Assembly (NCBI GenBank): GCA_029055345.1
Contig: JAIDDJ010000005.1
Coordinates: forward strand, 1-34,905
Direction: 5' to 3'
Source of the DNA: Muribaculaceae bacterium
Lineage (GTDB): Bacteria; Bacteroidota; Bacteroidia; Bacteroidales; Muribaculaceae
Length of the DNA stretch: 34,905 nt
Shown: positions 16,962 to 25,312 of the stretch, piece after piece
Position numbering within the stretch: position 1 is the stretch's first letter
Layout of the letters: every line of letters begins with the position of its first letter
Notes under the pieces: generated by a model
Seen by the model: only the letters and a program-made list of their open reading frames with translations
What the model was told of the DNA's origin: nothing
Databases searched by the model: none
Program-made: the position numbers and the translations under genes

Positions 16962-18153
16962 CCTTGCGAACTGAACCCATGTCGGGCGAGCCTTTCAGGG
17001 TTGTTTTCCCGGTAGTGAGATCGACTTCAACAGATTCAACTCCCGGCACTTTAGCAAGATTCTTCTCAACCATCGCCTTACAGTGTCCGCAGGTCATCCC
17101 CTTTACAATGATGTCTGTTTCATCCGAGTTCTTGACAGATGGTTTTTTGTGACTATATTTGGCTATAAAGGCGTAAATCATCAAAGCGATGAGAATCACG
17201 GAACAAATGGCCGGGAACAAAGCGACATTCAAGTGGCAACAAGCTCCGGCTGCTGTCATAGGAATCGGGAACCAAGACCGGGGCATGAGATAATCTATAG
17301 CCAAACCTATTAAAATTGATCCTATCACTATAGTGCCGATGTAGACAGCCGCTGCGTGTCGGCCGAGAGCCTTCCTTACAATTATGATTGATGCGAAATT
17401 GGCGGCAGGGCCGGCCATAAGTAGCACGAAGGCAGCCCCCGGACTTAGGCCCTTGAGCATCAACGAAAGAGCGATTGGTATAGAGCCTGTGGAACAAACA
17501 TACATCGGAACCGCAAGCACTACCACCGCAAGCATAGCCAATAAAGGACATCCTGCGAAAAATGTGAAGAATCCATCCGGAACAAACACCGTGATCGCAG
17601 CAGCTATCACAAGTCCGATCACAAGCCATTTACCGATATTCTGCACCATCTCTACGAATCCGAAATGGAACGCATCACGAATCTTTCCCATGAATGAGTC
17701 AGAAGCCGGCGCATCAATCGTATCCACTTCCATATTCTCGCATGAGGTATCATTCTTATCCTGACGATTCACGAGCATACCACCGATAAAGGCTGTAATC
17801 AACGCGGCAACGGGTCGAATCACAGCAAAGGCCGGGCCAAGCAATGAATAAGTCGCAGCGATGGAATCCACACCCGTTTGCGGAGTGGCGATGAGAAATG
17901 ACGTCGATGCCCCGCGGGAAGCACCGTTCATCCGGAGGGAAACGGCTGTCGGAAGAACTCCGCATGAGCATAAAGGCAACGGAACACCGATCAAGGCTGC
18001 TTTAATCACTGACCAGGCCCCGGGACGGGCAAGATGATTCCGGTAAACTTCTCCCGGTACAAAGGCATATAGAATGCCGGCCACCAGAAACCCCAGCAAT
18101 AAGTAGGGTGACATCTCAGCCAGCATATTTATTAATGAATAGACAAATTCCAT
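16927..18153 (-). CDS. SO_0444-type metal permease with C-terminal HMA domain
   Basis: 408 residues. An N-terminal permease of the COG0701 (ArsP/DUF318) class with about eight membrane spans has PLPLCSCGVLP (C62, C64) in the first half and the pseudo-symmetric VCSTGSIPIALSLM in the second. The C-terminal 57 residues (from about 352) form a heavy-metal-associated ferredoxin-fold domain with GMTCGHC (C355, C358). Fusion of an HMA domain suggests the permease receives Cu+ or Zn2+ from its own soluble domain and exports it; relatives named SO_0444 are described as Cu/Zn efflux transporters. Arsenic or organoarsenical transport is the alternative from COG0701. The gene stands alone, and its 3' end overlaps the U32 gene. 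Confidence 0.85.
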   Translation of the reverse strand: MEFVYSLINMLAEMSPYLLLGFLVAGILYAFVPGEVYRNHLARPGAWSVIKAALIGVPLPLCSCGVLPTAVSLRMNGASRGASTSFLIATPQTGVDSIAATYSLLGPAFAVIRPVAALITAFIGGMLVNRQDKNDTSCENMEVDTIDAPASDSFMGKIRDAFHFGFVEMVQNIGKWLVIGLVIAAAITVFVPDGFFTFFAGCPLLAMLAVVVLAVPMYVCSTGSIPIALSLMLKGLSPGAAFVLLMAGPAANFASIIIVRKALGRHAAAVYIGTIVIGSILIGLAIDYLMPRSWFPIPMTAAGACCHLNVALFPAICSVILIALMIYAFIAKYSHKKPSVKNSDETDIIVKGMTCGHCKAMVEKNLAKVPGVESVEVDLTTGKTTLKGSPDMGSVRKVIDDLGFSMND

Positions 18154-18330
18154 ATTGTGAAAACGCCTTATCTGCTGTAAAAATTATTTTTTCTTTTTAT
18201 TTTAAGAAAAATGGGACCTTAATAAAATTTTTTTATCTCTTAGCGAACCAAACAACAATCTCGTTTGTATTATATACAGAAAATCGTTTCATGATGTTAG
18301 GTTAGTTCGAAAAATATTATTGAAAACTTG

Positions 18331-18370
18331 TATGAATCCGGCGATGCGAATCGACGGATTCATATTTTTT
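18331..18370 (+). terminator. Orphan intrinsic-terminator-like hairpin
   Basis: Stem tatgaatccg (18331-18340) with cggattcata (18355-18364), a 14-nt loop and a run of T from 18365. The shape is a good plus-strand terminator, yet no plus-strand gene ends nearby. Confidence 0.55.
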
Positions 18371-18404
18371 TAGGCAGGATGTCCTTAGAAATCCTGCCTA
18401 AAAA
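18367..18404. repeat. 14-bp inverted repeat
   Basis: A perfect 14-bp inverted repeat around the core taggcaggat (18371-18380) and atcctgccta (18391-18400), with a 10-nt loop. It shares its T-run with the preceding terminator-like hairpin. No U-tract follows on either strand. Confidence 0.6.
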
Positions 18405-18405
18405 G

Positions 18406-18459
18406 GTTTATGAGGTTAATTCAAGCCTTCGGCTTGAATGTTATAAGTTTATGAGGTTA
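18406..18459. repeat. Direct repeat flanking a 9-bp hairpin
   Basis: gtttatgaggtta occurs at 18406-18418 and 18447-18459, on either side of the hairpin attcaagcc-ttc-ggcttgaat (18419-18439). The unit looks like a short intergenic repeat; its function is unknown. Confidence 0.6.
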
Positions 18460-18498
18460 TGAGTGTAGGAGATTGTTGGGTTGTGGGGTTGTGGTGGA

Positions 18499-18897
18499 TT
18501 ACTTTATTGTTGGCATATTGGCGGCGTTCCAGGCAAGGATGCCTCCTTCGAGATTTGTTACGCTGTATCCGGCTTTTGATAATGCCCGTGCTGCCAGACC
18601 ACTTCGATGTCCGCTGCGGCAATATACTGCCACCGGACGATTTTTGTCAAGTTCATTTTCGCATTCAGTTACAAAATTACTGTCATAGTAATTGATATTG
18701 GTTGATCCCGATATATGTCCTTCAGCATATTCCTCAGGTGTCCGGACGTCTATCAGTTGAACTCCCGGTTCCTTTATATAATCATTAAACTCCGATACAT
18801 TTTTATCAACGTATGAATCTGCTGCTGAAGCCGCAGTGCAATTTGCCATCCCGATTATGCTCATAATCAATATTATTATGTGGTGAATAGTTGTCAT
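18499..18897 (-). CDS. Exported rhodanese-like protein
   Basis: 132 residues from Met at 18897; an in-frame ATG at 18948 would put 17 more residues before the signal peptide, so the shorter form is preferred. The first 25 residues are a hydrophobic signal segment ending near ANCTAASAA, consistent with export to the periplasm. The mature part is a single rhodanese domain: QLIDVRTPEEYAEGHISGS, then the active-site loop YCRSGHRSG with catalytic Cys, and a C-terminal GYSVTNLEGGILAW. Single-domain rhodaneses move sulfane sulfur from persulfides to acceptors; the substrate is not known. It is divergent from glycerate kinase, with 95 bp between starts. Confidence 0.85.
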   Translation of the reverse strand: MTTIHHIIILIMSIIGMANCTAASAADSYVDKNVSEFNDYIKEPGVQLIDVRTPEEYAEGHISGSTNINYYDSNFVTECENELDKNRPVAVYCRSGHRSGLAARALSKAGYSVTNLEGGILAWNAANMPTIK

Positions 18898-18992
18898 ATA
18901 TAAAATTTGTTTATTATAGAACAATTTAAAAGCCATTATAGGCAACATAATAATATTTATCCCTGCAATCGTTTTTTAATAAACGGACGATT

Positions 18993-20123
18993 ATGAAGAA
19001 AGTGGTGATTGCATTTGATTCATTCAAAGGGTCGCTGACAAGTAAAGAAGCATGTGAAGCTGCTGCCTGTGGGGTAAAGAGTTCGGAGACGGACTGGCAT
19101 TTTGAGTTAAAGCCAATTGCTGATGGGGGAGAGGGGACTATGGAGACAGTCGTGGATGCACTCGGAGGCGAAATGATTGAACTCCGGGTGTCAGGACCAT
19201 TGAATGACCGGGTATCCGCGCGATATGGAATCTGCGGTGATACTGCCGTTATAGAAGTAGCACAGGCTTGCGGACTGACTCTCATACCGGAGCTTAAAAG
19301 AGACCCGGAGAATACCACAACTTTCGGTGTCGGAGAGATGATAACCGATGCTATGGATAAAGGCTGCCGAAAGTTTAAAATAGGTTTAGGGGGAACTGCA
19401 ACCAACGATGCCGGAATAGGTATGCTTAGAGCCCTCGGTTACCGTTTTTATGATTCCAAAGGTGAAGAAACAGGGTTGCGGGCAAAGGCTATAGGACAAA
19501 TAAGGAAGATCGATTTATCGAACGTAGACTGCAGGCTGCATGAATGTGAGTTTGTAATAGCATGCGATGTAAAAAATCCTCTTTACGGTCCGGATGGAGC
19601 ATCTTTTGTTTTTGGAGCTCAAAAAGGCGCCGACAGGAATATGCAGCAACGTCTTGATGAAGCACTAAAATCTTTTGCGGAGATTGTCAGTAAAATATCA
19701 GTGAAGGATTATTCTACGGTCCCCGGAGCCGGAGCCGCCGGGGGGCTCGGATTTGCGTTTATTTCCTTATTAAATGCTTCCCTTGTTAGCGGTATTGAAA
19801 TGGTGCTCGATACAATAGGTTTCAAATCAAGTCTTGACGATTGTGATTTAGTGATTACGGGTGAAGGAAAAATAGACTTTCAGACGGCCATGGGCAAAGC
19901 TCCATCCGGGGTACTGAAAATGGCGCGACATTCCGGTATCCCTGTGATAGCCGTTGGAGGGTCGGTGGATTCAGCCGCTATTCCTGACCTATTGAAAGCA
20001 GGATTTAAAGCCATCTTTTCCATAGTACCGTCTCCCGTTACAATGGAAGAAGCAATGAAAAAAGATATTGCCGAAAAAAATCTCAAGCAGACGATTGGTC
20101 AGATATTTCGCGTACTCGGATAA
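18993..20123 (+). CDS. glxK: Glycerate 2-kinase (GarK/GlxK type)
   Basis: 376 residues, the normal length for this family (TIGR00045 type). The N-terminus KKVVIAFDSFKGSLTSKEA is the family signature, followed by PIADGGEGTMETVVDALGG and KIGLGGTATNDAGIGMLRAL. It phosphorylates D-glycerate with ATP, probably at C2, to feed glycolysis. No glyoxylate or glucarate pathway genes are next to it, so the source of glycerate is unclear. It ends about 50 bp before the ior promoter. Confidence 0.93.
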   Translation: MKKVVIAFDSFKGSLTSKEACEAAACGVKSSETDWHFELKPIADGGEGTMETVVDALGGEMIELRVSGPLNDRVSARYGICGDTAVIEVAQACGLTLIPELKRDPENTTTFGVGEMITDAMDKGCRKFKIGLGGTATNDAGIGMLRALGYRFYDSKGEETGLRAKAIGQIRKIDLSNVDCRLHECEFVIACDVKNPLYGPDGASFVFGAQKGADRNMQQRLDEALKSFAEIVSKISVKDYSTVPGAGAAGGLGFAFISLLNASLVSGIEMVLDTIGFKSSLDDCDLVITGEGKIDFQTAMGKAPSGVLKMARHSGIPVIAVGGSVDSAAIPDLLKAGFKAIFSIVPSPVTMEEAMKKDIAEKNLKQTIGQIFRVLG

Positions 20124-20173
20124 GACCATTTCCTGTTATTTTTATGGGAATGGGTTTAAAATATACTTACCAT

Positions 20174-20205
20174 ATTGCGGCTTTACTTTTTTTTTCGTAT
20201 ATTTG
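20174..20205 (+). promoter_or_regulatory. Promoter of the ior operon
   Basis: ATTG at 20174-20177, a 20-nt spacer and TATATTTG followed by C at 20198-20205 fit the Bacteroidetes promoter consensus. The predicted start near 20212 gives a leader of about 105 nt before iorA. Confidence 0.7.
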
Positions 20206-20255
20206 CAGATGCAGGGAGGGGTTCCTCCGGCGATTGATACTTTAATAACCCTTAT

Positions 20256-20318
20256 ATGCGAATTGTTTTCCATGAGAAGGGTTTTACCATGAATATACTT
20301 AAATCTACTAACCGATAA
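20256..20318 (+). CDS. Possible leader peptide/uORF ahead of iorA
   Basis: A 20-codon open frame, MRIVFHEKGFTMNILKSTNR, lies inside the predicted iorA leader and in the iorA reading frame. Its TAA stop (20316-20318) is directly followed by the iorA ATG. The leader also has aaccctt (20246-20252) and aagggtt (20277-20283), which could pair across the start of the frame. A shorter version could start at 20289. Translation is not shown; coupling to iorA through adjacent stop and start codons is the main reason to list it. Confidence 0.3.
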   Translation: MRIVFHEKGFTMNILKSTNR

Positions 20319-21938
20319 ATGAAGACAAAACAGCTATTATTGGGTGATGAGGCTCTTGCTCTTGGAGCGATATATGGTGGCCTCAGCGGTGCATATGCCT
20401 ATCCCGGCACACCCTCGACTGAAATTCTTGAATACGTTCAGAAAAATCCGCTTGCACGCGAGCGAAAAATACATTCGCATTGGTCTTCTAATGAAAAGAC
20501 CGCGATGGAGGAGGCTCTCGGCATGTCATTCTGCGGGAAACGTGCTATTACTTCCATGAAGCATGTGGGTATGAATGTGGCTGCCGATCCATTTGTAAAT
20601 TCCGCAATGACGGGGGCTAATGGTGGATTTCTTGTGATAGCAGCCGATGACCCTTCAATGCACTCCTCCCAGAATGAGCAGGATTCCCGTTTTTATGCTG
20701 ATTTCGCCATGATACCGGCTCTCGAACCATCAAATCAACAGGAGGCTTATGATATGGCCAGGTATGGTTTCGAGCTATCGGAGCGTTTAGGCGTTCCTGT
20801 CCTGACACGCCTTGTTACCCGTCTGAGTCATTCGCGCGCTGTGGTCGAGACCGATTGCGAACCGCTTCCGGAGAATAAGCTGCATTATCCCTCCAATACC
20901 CGTCAATGGGTACTGATGCCGGCAATGTCAAAGGTCCGCAACAGGTCCTTGATTGCTCAGCAGGCAGATTTTGTGAAGGCTTCCGAAGCTTCTCCTTTCA
21001 ATTCCTATACCGAGGCACATGATCATCGACTTGGGATCATAGTGAGTGGAATCGCTTATAACTATCTGATGGAATGTTTCGAAGGAAATTGTCCTTTCCC
21101 GGTAGTCAAGCTTAGCCAATATCCGCTTCCGACTAAATTGTTGCGCCGGTTGTATGATTCATGCGATGCCTTAATGGTAATTGAGGAGGGGCAACCATTT
21201 ATCGAAGGAAAACTTAAAGGACTTTGCGAATCAGGTAAAAAGATTTATGGCAAGCTCTCCGGGAATGTGGTCCGTGACGGGGAATTGAATCCGGACCTTG
21301 TGGCTGAAGCGATACGCAGTGTGATTCCGAACGCAAAAGGATTAAGATTCCTCAAGGGTGCAGATGCCGCAGACATTATTGCTCCGCGTCCTCCGATGCT
21401 TTGTCAGGGTTGCGGACACCGGGATGTTTACGGCGCTCTGAACGAAGCCCTCGAAGCTTACAAAGATCCGAAGGTATTTGGCGATATAGGTTGTTATACA
21501 CTCGGTTTCCTCAAGCCATTCAATGCTATTGATACATGTGTCGACATGGGAGCTTCGATAACCATGGCGAAAGGTGCAGCTGACGCCGGACAGCATCCTT
21601 CTGTCGCTATAATCGGAGATTCCACCTTCACTCATAGCGGAATGACAGGTCTTCTGGACGCAATCAACGAAGATAGCCCTATTCTGGTGATAATTTCAGA
21701 TAATCTCACAACCGGAATGACCGGTGGTCAGGATTCACAGGGCACTGGTAAAATCGAGGATATATGTCTTGGTCTCGGGGCTGATCCGGCTCATGTACGC
21801 ACGATTGATTCCTTACCGAAGAATCATGACGAGATGGTCCGTCTCTTCCGCGAAGAAATTGATCATAAAGGACTTTCGGTAGTCGTTTCACGCCGCGAGT
21901 GTATTCAGACCGCCCGTCGTCATGCAACAAGAAAATAA
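20319..21938 (+). CDS. iorA: Indolepyruvate ferredoxin oxidoreductase, alpha subunit
   Basis: 539 residues. It is the thiamine-diphosphate subunit that oxidatively decarboxylates aryl- or branched 2-oxo acids to acyl-CoA. The N-terminal pyrimidine-binding domain starts LLLGDEALALGAIYGGLSGA and contains AYPGTPSTEI. The C-terminal TPP-binding domain has CQGCGHRD (C362, C365), FGDIGCYTLG, and GDSTFTHSGMTGLLDAINED with the Mg/TPP site. The protein ends right after the TPP domain (RRECIQTARRHATRK), so the C-terminal two-[4Fe-4S] ferredoxin-like domain found in classical archaeal IorA (about 620 residues) is absent. It is the first gene of a four-gene operon with iorB 27 nt downstream. Confidence 0.93.
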   Translation: MKTKQLLLGDEALALGAIYGGLSGAYAYPGTPSTEILEYVQKNPLARERKIHSHWSSNEKTAMEEALGMSFCGKRAITSMKHVGMNVAADPFVNSAMTGANGGFLVIAADDPSMHSSQNEQDSRFYADFAMIPALEPSNQQEAYDMARYGFELSERLGVPVLTRLVTRLSHSRAVVETDCEPLPENKLHYPSNTRQWVLMPAMSKVRNRSLIAQQADFVKASEASPFNSYTEAHDHRLGIIVSGIAYNYLMECFEGNCPFPVVKLSQYPLPTKLLRRLYDSCDALMVIEEGQPFIEGKLKGLCESGKKIYGKLSGNVVRDGELNPDLVAEAIRSVIPNAKGLRFLKGADAADIIAPRPPMLCQGCGHRDVYGALNEALEAYKDPKVFGDIGCYTLGFLKPFNAIDTCVDMGASITMAKGAADAGQHPSVAIIGDSTFTHSGMTGLLDAINEDSPILVIISDNLTTGMTGGQDSQGTGKIEDICLGLGADPAHVRTIDSLPKNHDEMVRLFREEIDHKGLSVVVSRRECIQTARRHATRK

Positions 21939-21965
21939 CCCCACCCTTCAAATAAATAGACACAT

Positions 21966-22547
21966 ATGAAATCAGACATAGTTCTCGCAGGCGTCGGAGG
22001 GCAGGGTATCCTTACGATTGCCACAATTCTCGGAGCTGCCGCTCTCAATGATAACCTTTATCTCAAACAGGCTGAAGTCCACGGTATGAGTCAGCGTGGA
22101 GGAGACGTGCAGTCGAATCTGCGTCTCAGTTCAGAACCTATTCATTCCGACCTTATACGTTTGGGAGGTGCTGACCTTATCGTTTCGCTCGAACCGATGG
22201 AAGCGCTAAGATATCTGCCATTCCTTTCCGAAGAGGGGTGGATTGTCACTAACTCGGTTCCATTTGTCAATATTGACAACTATCCCGAAATGGAAAAGGT
22301 TGAAAAAGCCCTCCGAGACCATGGCCATGTCATTATGTTCGATATGGAAGCCGTGGCAAAAGAAGTTGCCACTCAGCGAAGTTCAAACCTTGTGCTTCTC
22401 GGAGCAGCCTCTCCTTTCATAGAAATAGAGCCTGATAAAATCATTGAAGCCATCAGGAATCTTTTCGCTTCCAAGGGTGAGAAGATTGTGGAAGGCAATG
22501 TAGCGGCATTCCGGGAGGGCCGTATAAAAGCTACCGAACAGATGTAA
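21966..22547 (+). CDS. iorB: Indolepyruvate ferredoxin oxidoreductase, beta subunit
   Basis: 193 residues, the usual IorB size. It corresponds to the gamma domain of pyruvate:ferredoxin oxidoreductases, which completes the active site and CoA-binding region. Characteristic motifs are IVLAGVGGQGILTIATILG at the N-terminus and QAEVHGMSQRGGDVQSNLRL, where the conserved His-Gly-Met-x-Gln-Arg-Gly-Gly motif lies. It has no cluster-binding cysteine motif. Its position between iorA and the aminotransferase supports one functional unit. Confidence 0.94.
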   Translation: MKSDIVLAGVGGQGILTIATILGAAALNDNLYLKQAEVHGMSQRGGDVQSNLRLSSEPIHSDLIRLGGADLIVSLEPMEALRYLPFLSEEGWIVTNSVPFVNIDNYPEMEKVEKALRDHGHVIMFDMEAVAKEVATQRSSNLVLLGAASPFIEIEPDKIIEAIRNLFASKGEKIVEGNVAAFREGRIKATEQM

Positions 22548-22613
22548 AATGGTTGCTGCTCTTGCTCTCTCCGAATATTTACATTTCCCTCTACTTACCT
22601 TAAATCTAAAATC

Positions 22614-23924
22614 ATGTTTCCTATATCCCAACAGCAATTCGATTCCATTGTGGAACGTCTGATGATTATGGATCTTGGCACTGCCACTATCCGTCAGATT
22701 TGCGGCCTCGCAGCTGCGATTGAAGAAGAGGCAGGAGAAAAGATGGTCCATCTTGAAATCGGCAACCCGGGGCTTCCCGCTGAGCAGATAGGCGTAGATG
22801 CCGAGATTAAATCTCTTGAATCAGGCGTGGCTAATCAATATCCCCCGATTCAGGGAATTCCTGAACTGAAGCAAGCCGGCGTGCGATTCCTCAAATCATT
22901 TCTTGACATTGATGTCCCCGAAAAGTGCATAGTGCCCACTGTAGGGTCGATGCAGGGAAGCTTCACTCTTCAGTTAATCTTATCTCAGCGACTGAAGGAA
23001 AAAGACACGATGCTTTTCCTTAATCCGGGCTTTCCCGCTAATGTTAACCAAGCCAAACTATTGGGTATCAAGACAGAAGCGTTTGATATCTACAATTATC
23101 GGGGCGAAGCGCTCGAGGCTAAACTTGAAGAGTTTCTTTCAAAAGGAAACATCACCGGTCTGATTTACAGCAATCCCAACAATCCGGCATGGACCAACCT
23201 TACCGAACAGGAACTTGAGATAATCGGACGTCTTGCTACGAAATATGATTGTATAGTTCTGGAGGACCTCGCATATTTCGGAATGGATTTCAGGAAAGAT
23301 ATCAGTCATCCCGGCGAACCTCCCTTCGGAGTGACCGTAGCCCGTTACACTGACAATTATATATTGATGCTTTCCGGCTCGAAGATATTCAGCTATGCCG
23401 GGCAAAGAATTGCTATTGTCTGCATGAGCGAGCAGGTTTACAATCGGAAATATGAGTTCTTCGAGAAATTCTATGAGATGCCCTCATTCGGAGATTCCTA
23501 TATCCTTGGAGTGTTGTATTGTGCCTCCTCCGGAACAGCCCATTCGGCTCAGCATGGACTCGCTGCTATGATGAACGCCGCATGCGACGGTACCCTCAAT
23601 TTCATCGACCATTGTTCGGAATATGGCCGGCGCGCTGAAATAATTAAAAAAATATTCACCGACAACGGGTTCTATATCGTCTATGATAAGGATGGCGATG
23701 ATCCGGTAGCCGATGGCTTCTTCTTCACGGTAGGATATCCGGGTCTTTCGGCAAATGAAGTTCAACAGGAACTTATAAAATATGGCGTTTCTGCCATATC
23801 ACTAAAATCGACAGGTTCTGACCAATCCGGTGTTCGCGCTTGTGTATCACTGATATCCTCGGATGAAGATTTCAAACGTCTTGAACGCTTCCTTAAGAAA
23901 TTCAATGAAGACCATAAGCGATGA
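22614..23924 (+). CDS. PLP-dependent class I/II aminotransferase
   Basis: 436 residues, fold-type I. Visible active-site elements: NPNNPAWT with the cofactor-contacting Asn, LEDLAYFGMDF with the Asp and Tyr that hold the pyridine ring, and SGSKIFSYAGQRIA with the Schiff-base lysine K257. It would remove the amino group from an amino acid to give the 2-oxo acid used by IorAB. Aromatic or branched-chain substrates are likely from context; the sequence alone does not settle this. It follows iorB by 66 nt and overlaps the next gene by 4 nt (ATGA), so translation of the two is coupled. Confidence 0.88.
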   Translation: MFPISQQQFDSIVERLMIMDLGTATIRQICGLAAAIEEEAGEKMVHLEIGNPGLPAEQIGVDAEIKSLESGVANQYPPIQGIPELKQAGVRFLKSFLDIDVPEKCIVPTVGSMQGSFTLQLILSQRLKEKDTMLFLNPGFPANVNQAKLLGIKTEAFDIYNYRGEALEAKLEEFLSKGNITGLIYSNPNNPAWTNLTEQELEIIGRLATKYDCIVLEDLAYFGMDFRKDISHPGEPPFGVTVARYTDNYILMLSGSKIFSYAGQRIAIVCMSEQVYNRKYEFFEKFYEMPSFGDSYILGVLYCASSGTAHSAQHGLAAMMNAACDGTLNFIDHCSEYGRRAEIIKKIFTDNGFYIVYDKDGDDPVADGFFFTVGYPGLSANEVQQELIKYGVSAISLKSTGSDQSGVRACVSLISSDEDFKRLERFLKKFNEDHKR

Positions 23925-25237
23925 AAGCTGATCACAATATTAATTACGTTTCGGCGGCGGAAGCCGTCAAACTTATCGAGAGTGGCGACCATATCTATCT
24001 GCAGGGCTCGACATCTACGCCTGAACTTCTTGAGCAGGCGCTTGCCGACCGGGGCCATGAACTGCGGAACGTGACCGTCATCACGGGCTTTGGGGTCTGT
24101 CGCGGACGCTCGCCCCTATGCCGACCGGAGTTCAAGGATACATTCCTTGTCAATTCATTCTTTGTAAACAATGGCTTTCGCGAATGGATAGCCGAAGGGT
24201 ATGGCTCGATGACACCCCGTTTCCTGGGGGAAGTTCCCGAACTTATCCGTGATGGCACATGGCGTGTCGACGTGGTGCTTTTGCAGTGCTCCATGCCGAA
24301 TGAAGAGGGCCTTGTAAGTTTCGGAGTGTCAGGTGATGTGGCTTGTTCTGCCGTTGAGTCAGCCGATCGGCTTATTGCGCAGATTAATCCCAACATGCCG
24401 TTTTCATATGGCGATCCGACGGTGCATATTTCAAAGATAGATGCATGTGTCCGCTGTGACACACCTCTCGTGGAAGTCCCCACAACGCCACCGACCGAGG
24501 CCGAAAAGAGAATAGGGGAGTTCATTGCCGAGAGAATACCGAATGGAGCCACTTTGCAGATAGGTGTCGGAGGTATACCGAATGCTGTTATACAGGCCCT
24601 TTCAGGCCACAAGCATCTTGGCCTGCATACCGAGGCTATGACCGATGGCGTGGTGCCTCTCCTTGAGAAAGGAATTATCGACAATTCGATGAAAAAGGTT
24701 CTTCCCGGCAAATCAGTTGCGTCCCTTGCTCTCGGTTCGCGGGCTCTTTATGACTATATGGATGGAAATCCCGACATAATCTTTAAAGATGTGGCGTGGA
24801 CCAACAATCCTTATGTGATAGGGCAGAATCCATCTGTAATGTCAATAAATTCATGTCTTGAAATCGACCTGACAGGGCAGATTTGTGCCGATTCCATAGG
24901 AACACGAATATTTTCCGGTGTAGGTGGGCAGCATGACTTCATATACGGTGCATCTCGCAGTGAAGGAGGAAGGTCGTTTCTCGCCATGCTTTCCACAACG
25001 AGCAAGGGAAAATCGAAAATCAAGCCCACACTGACCGATGGTGCCGGAGTTGTCACGACTCGTTTCCAGACAAATTATGTTGTAACAGAGCATGGCGGCG
25101 TCAATCTCCGCGGCAAGACCCTTGCCGAACGTGCTAAATTACTGATTTCCGTAGCTGCTCCGGAGTTCCGCGATGAGCTCGAAAGAGTAGCTGCCGAACG
25201 TTTTGGCTATGCCTTTACCAGGCTGAAATTAAGGTGA
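23921..25237 (+). CDS. Acetyl-CoA hydrolase/transferase family protein
   Basis: 438 residues, the size of the Cat1/4-hydroxybutyrate CoA-transferase family. The catalytic glutamate is E238 in GLHTEAMTDG, and the CoA-binding region has SGVGGQHDFIYGASRSEGG. These enzymes move CoA between carboxylates through a glutamyl-CoA intermediate, and some hydrolyse acyl-CoA. In this operon it could release the acid from the acyl-CoA made by IorAB while loading acetate or succinate, saving the thioester energy. Substrates are inferred from context. Start ATG lies inside the aminotransferase stop (4-nt overlap). Confidence 0.88.
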   Translation: MKADHNINYVSAAEAVKLIESGDHIYLQGSTSTPELLEQALADRGHELRNVTVITGFGVCRGRSPLCRPEFKDTFLVNSFFVNNGFREWIAEGYGSMTPRFLGEVPELIRDGTWRVDVVLLQCSMPNEEGLVSFGVSGDVACSAVESADRLIAQINPNMPFSYGDPTVHISKIDACVRCDTPLVEVPTTPPTEAEKRIGEFIAERIPNGATLQIGVGGIPNAVIQALSGHKHLGLHTEAMTDGVVPLLEKGIIDNSMKKVLPGKSVASLALGSRALYDYMDGNPDIIFKDVAWTNNPYVIGQNPSVMSINSCLEIDLTGQICADSIGTRIFSGVGGQHDFIYGASRSEGGRSFLAMLSTTSKGKSKIKPTLTDGAGVVTTRFQTNYVVTEHGGVNLRGKTLAERAKLLISVAAPEFRDELERVAAERFGYAFTRLKLR

Positions 25238-25300
25238 GAATTCACCGACTTTCTCGGCAAACATCGGAAATTGCCTCCATCCAATAAAAAATTATTTACT

Positions 25301-25308
25301 TAAATTTG
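25301..25308 (+). promoter_or_regulatory. Possible -7 box upstream of the 25363 gene
   Basis: TAAATTTG matches the -7 consensus and lies just before the hairpin at 25313. A TTG lies 27 nt upstream, too far for the usual 19-21 nt spacing. If it is real, the following hairpin forms the very 5' end of the next mRNA rather than a terminator. Confidence 0.3.
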
Positions 25309-25312
25309 TTAT

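Larger units (their letters stand above)
18154..18498. other. 345-bp non-coding stretch with three hairpins
   Basis: The gap lies between the starts of the permease gene (minus) and the end of the rhodanese gene (minus). It contains a hairpin with U-tract at 18331-18370, a 14-bp stem at 18367-18404, a 9-bp stem at 18419-18439, two copies of gtttatgaggtta, and a G/T-rich tail (about 18475-18496). No gene with coding features is visible. It might encode a small RNA on the plus strand, but no convincing promoter was found. Confidence 0.5.

Noticed and set aside
23995..24711. Long antisense frame (238 codons) opposite the CoA-transferase gene
   Set aside because: It mirrors the codon bias of a well-identified gene on the other strand, has low-complexity Pro/Ser/Arg composition and no domain.
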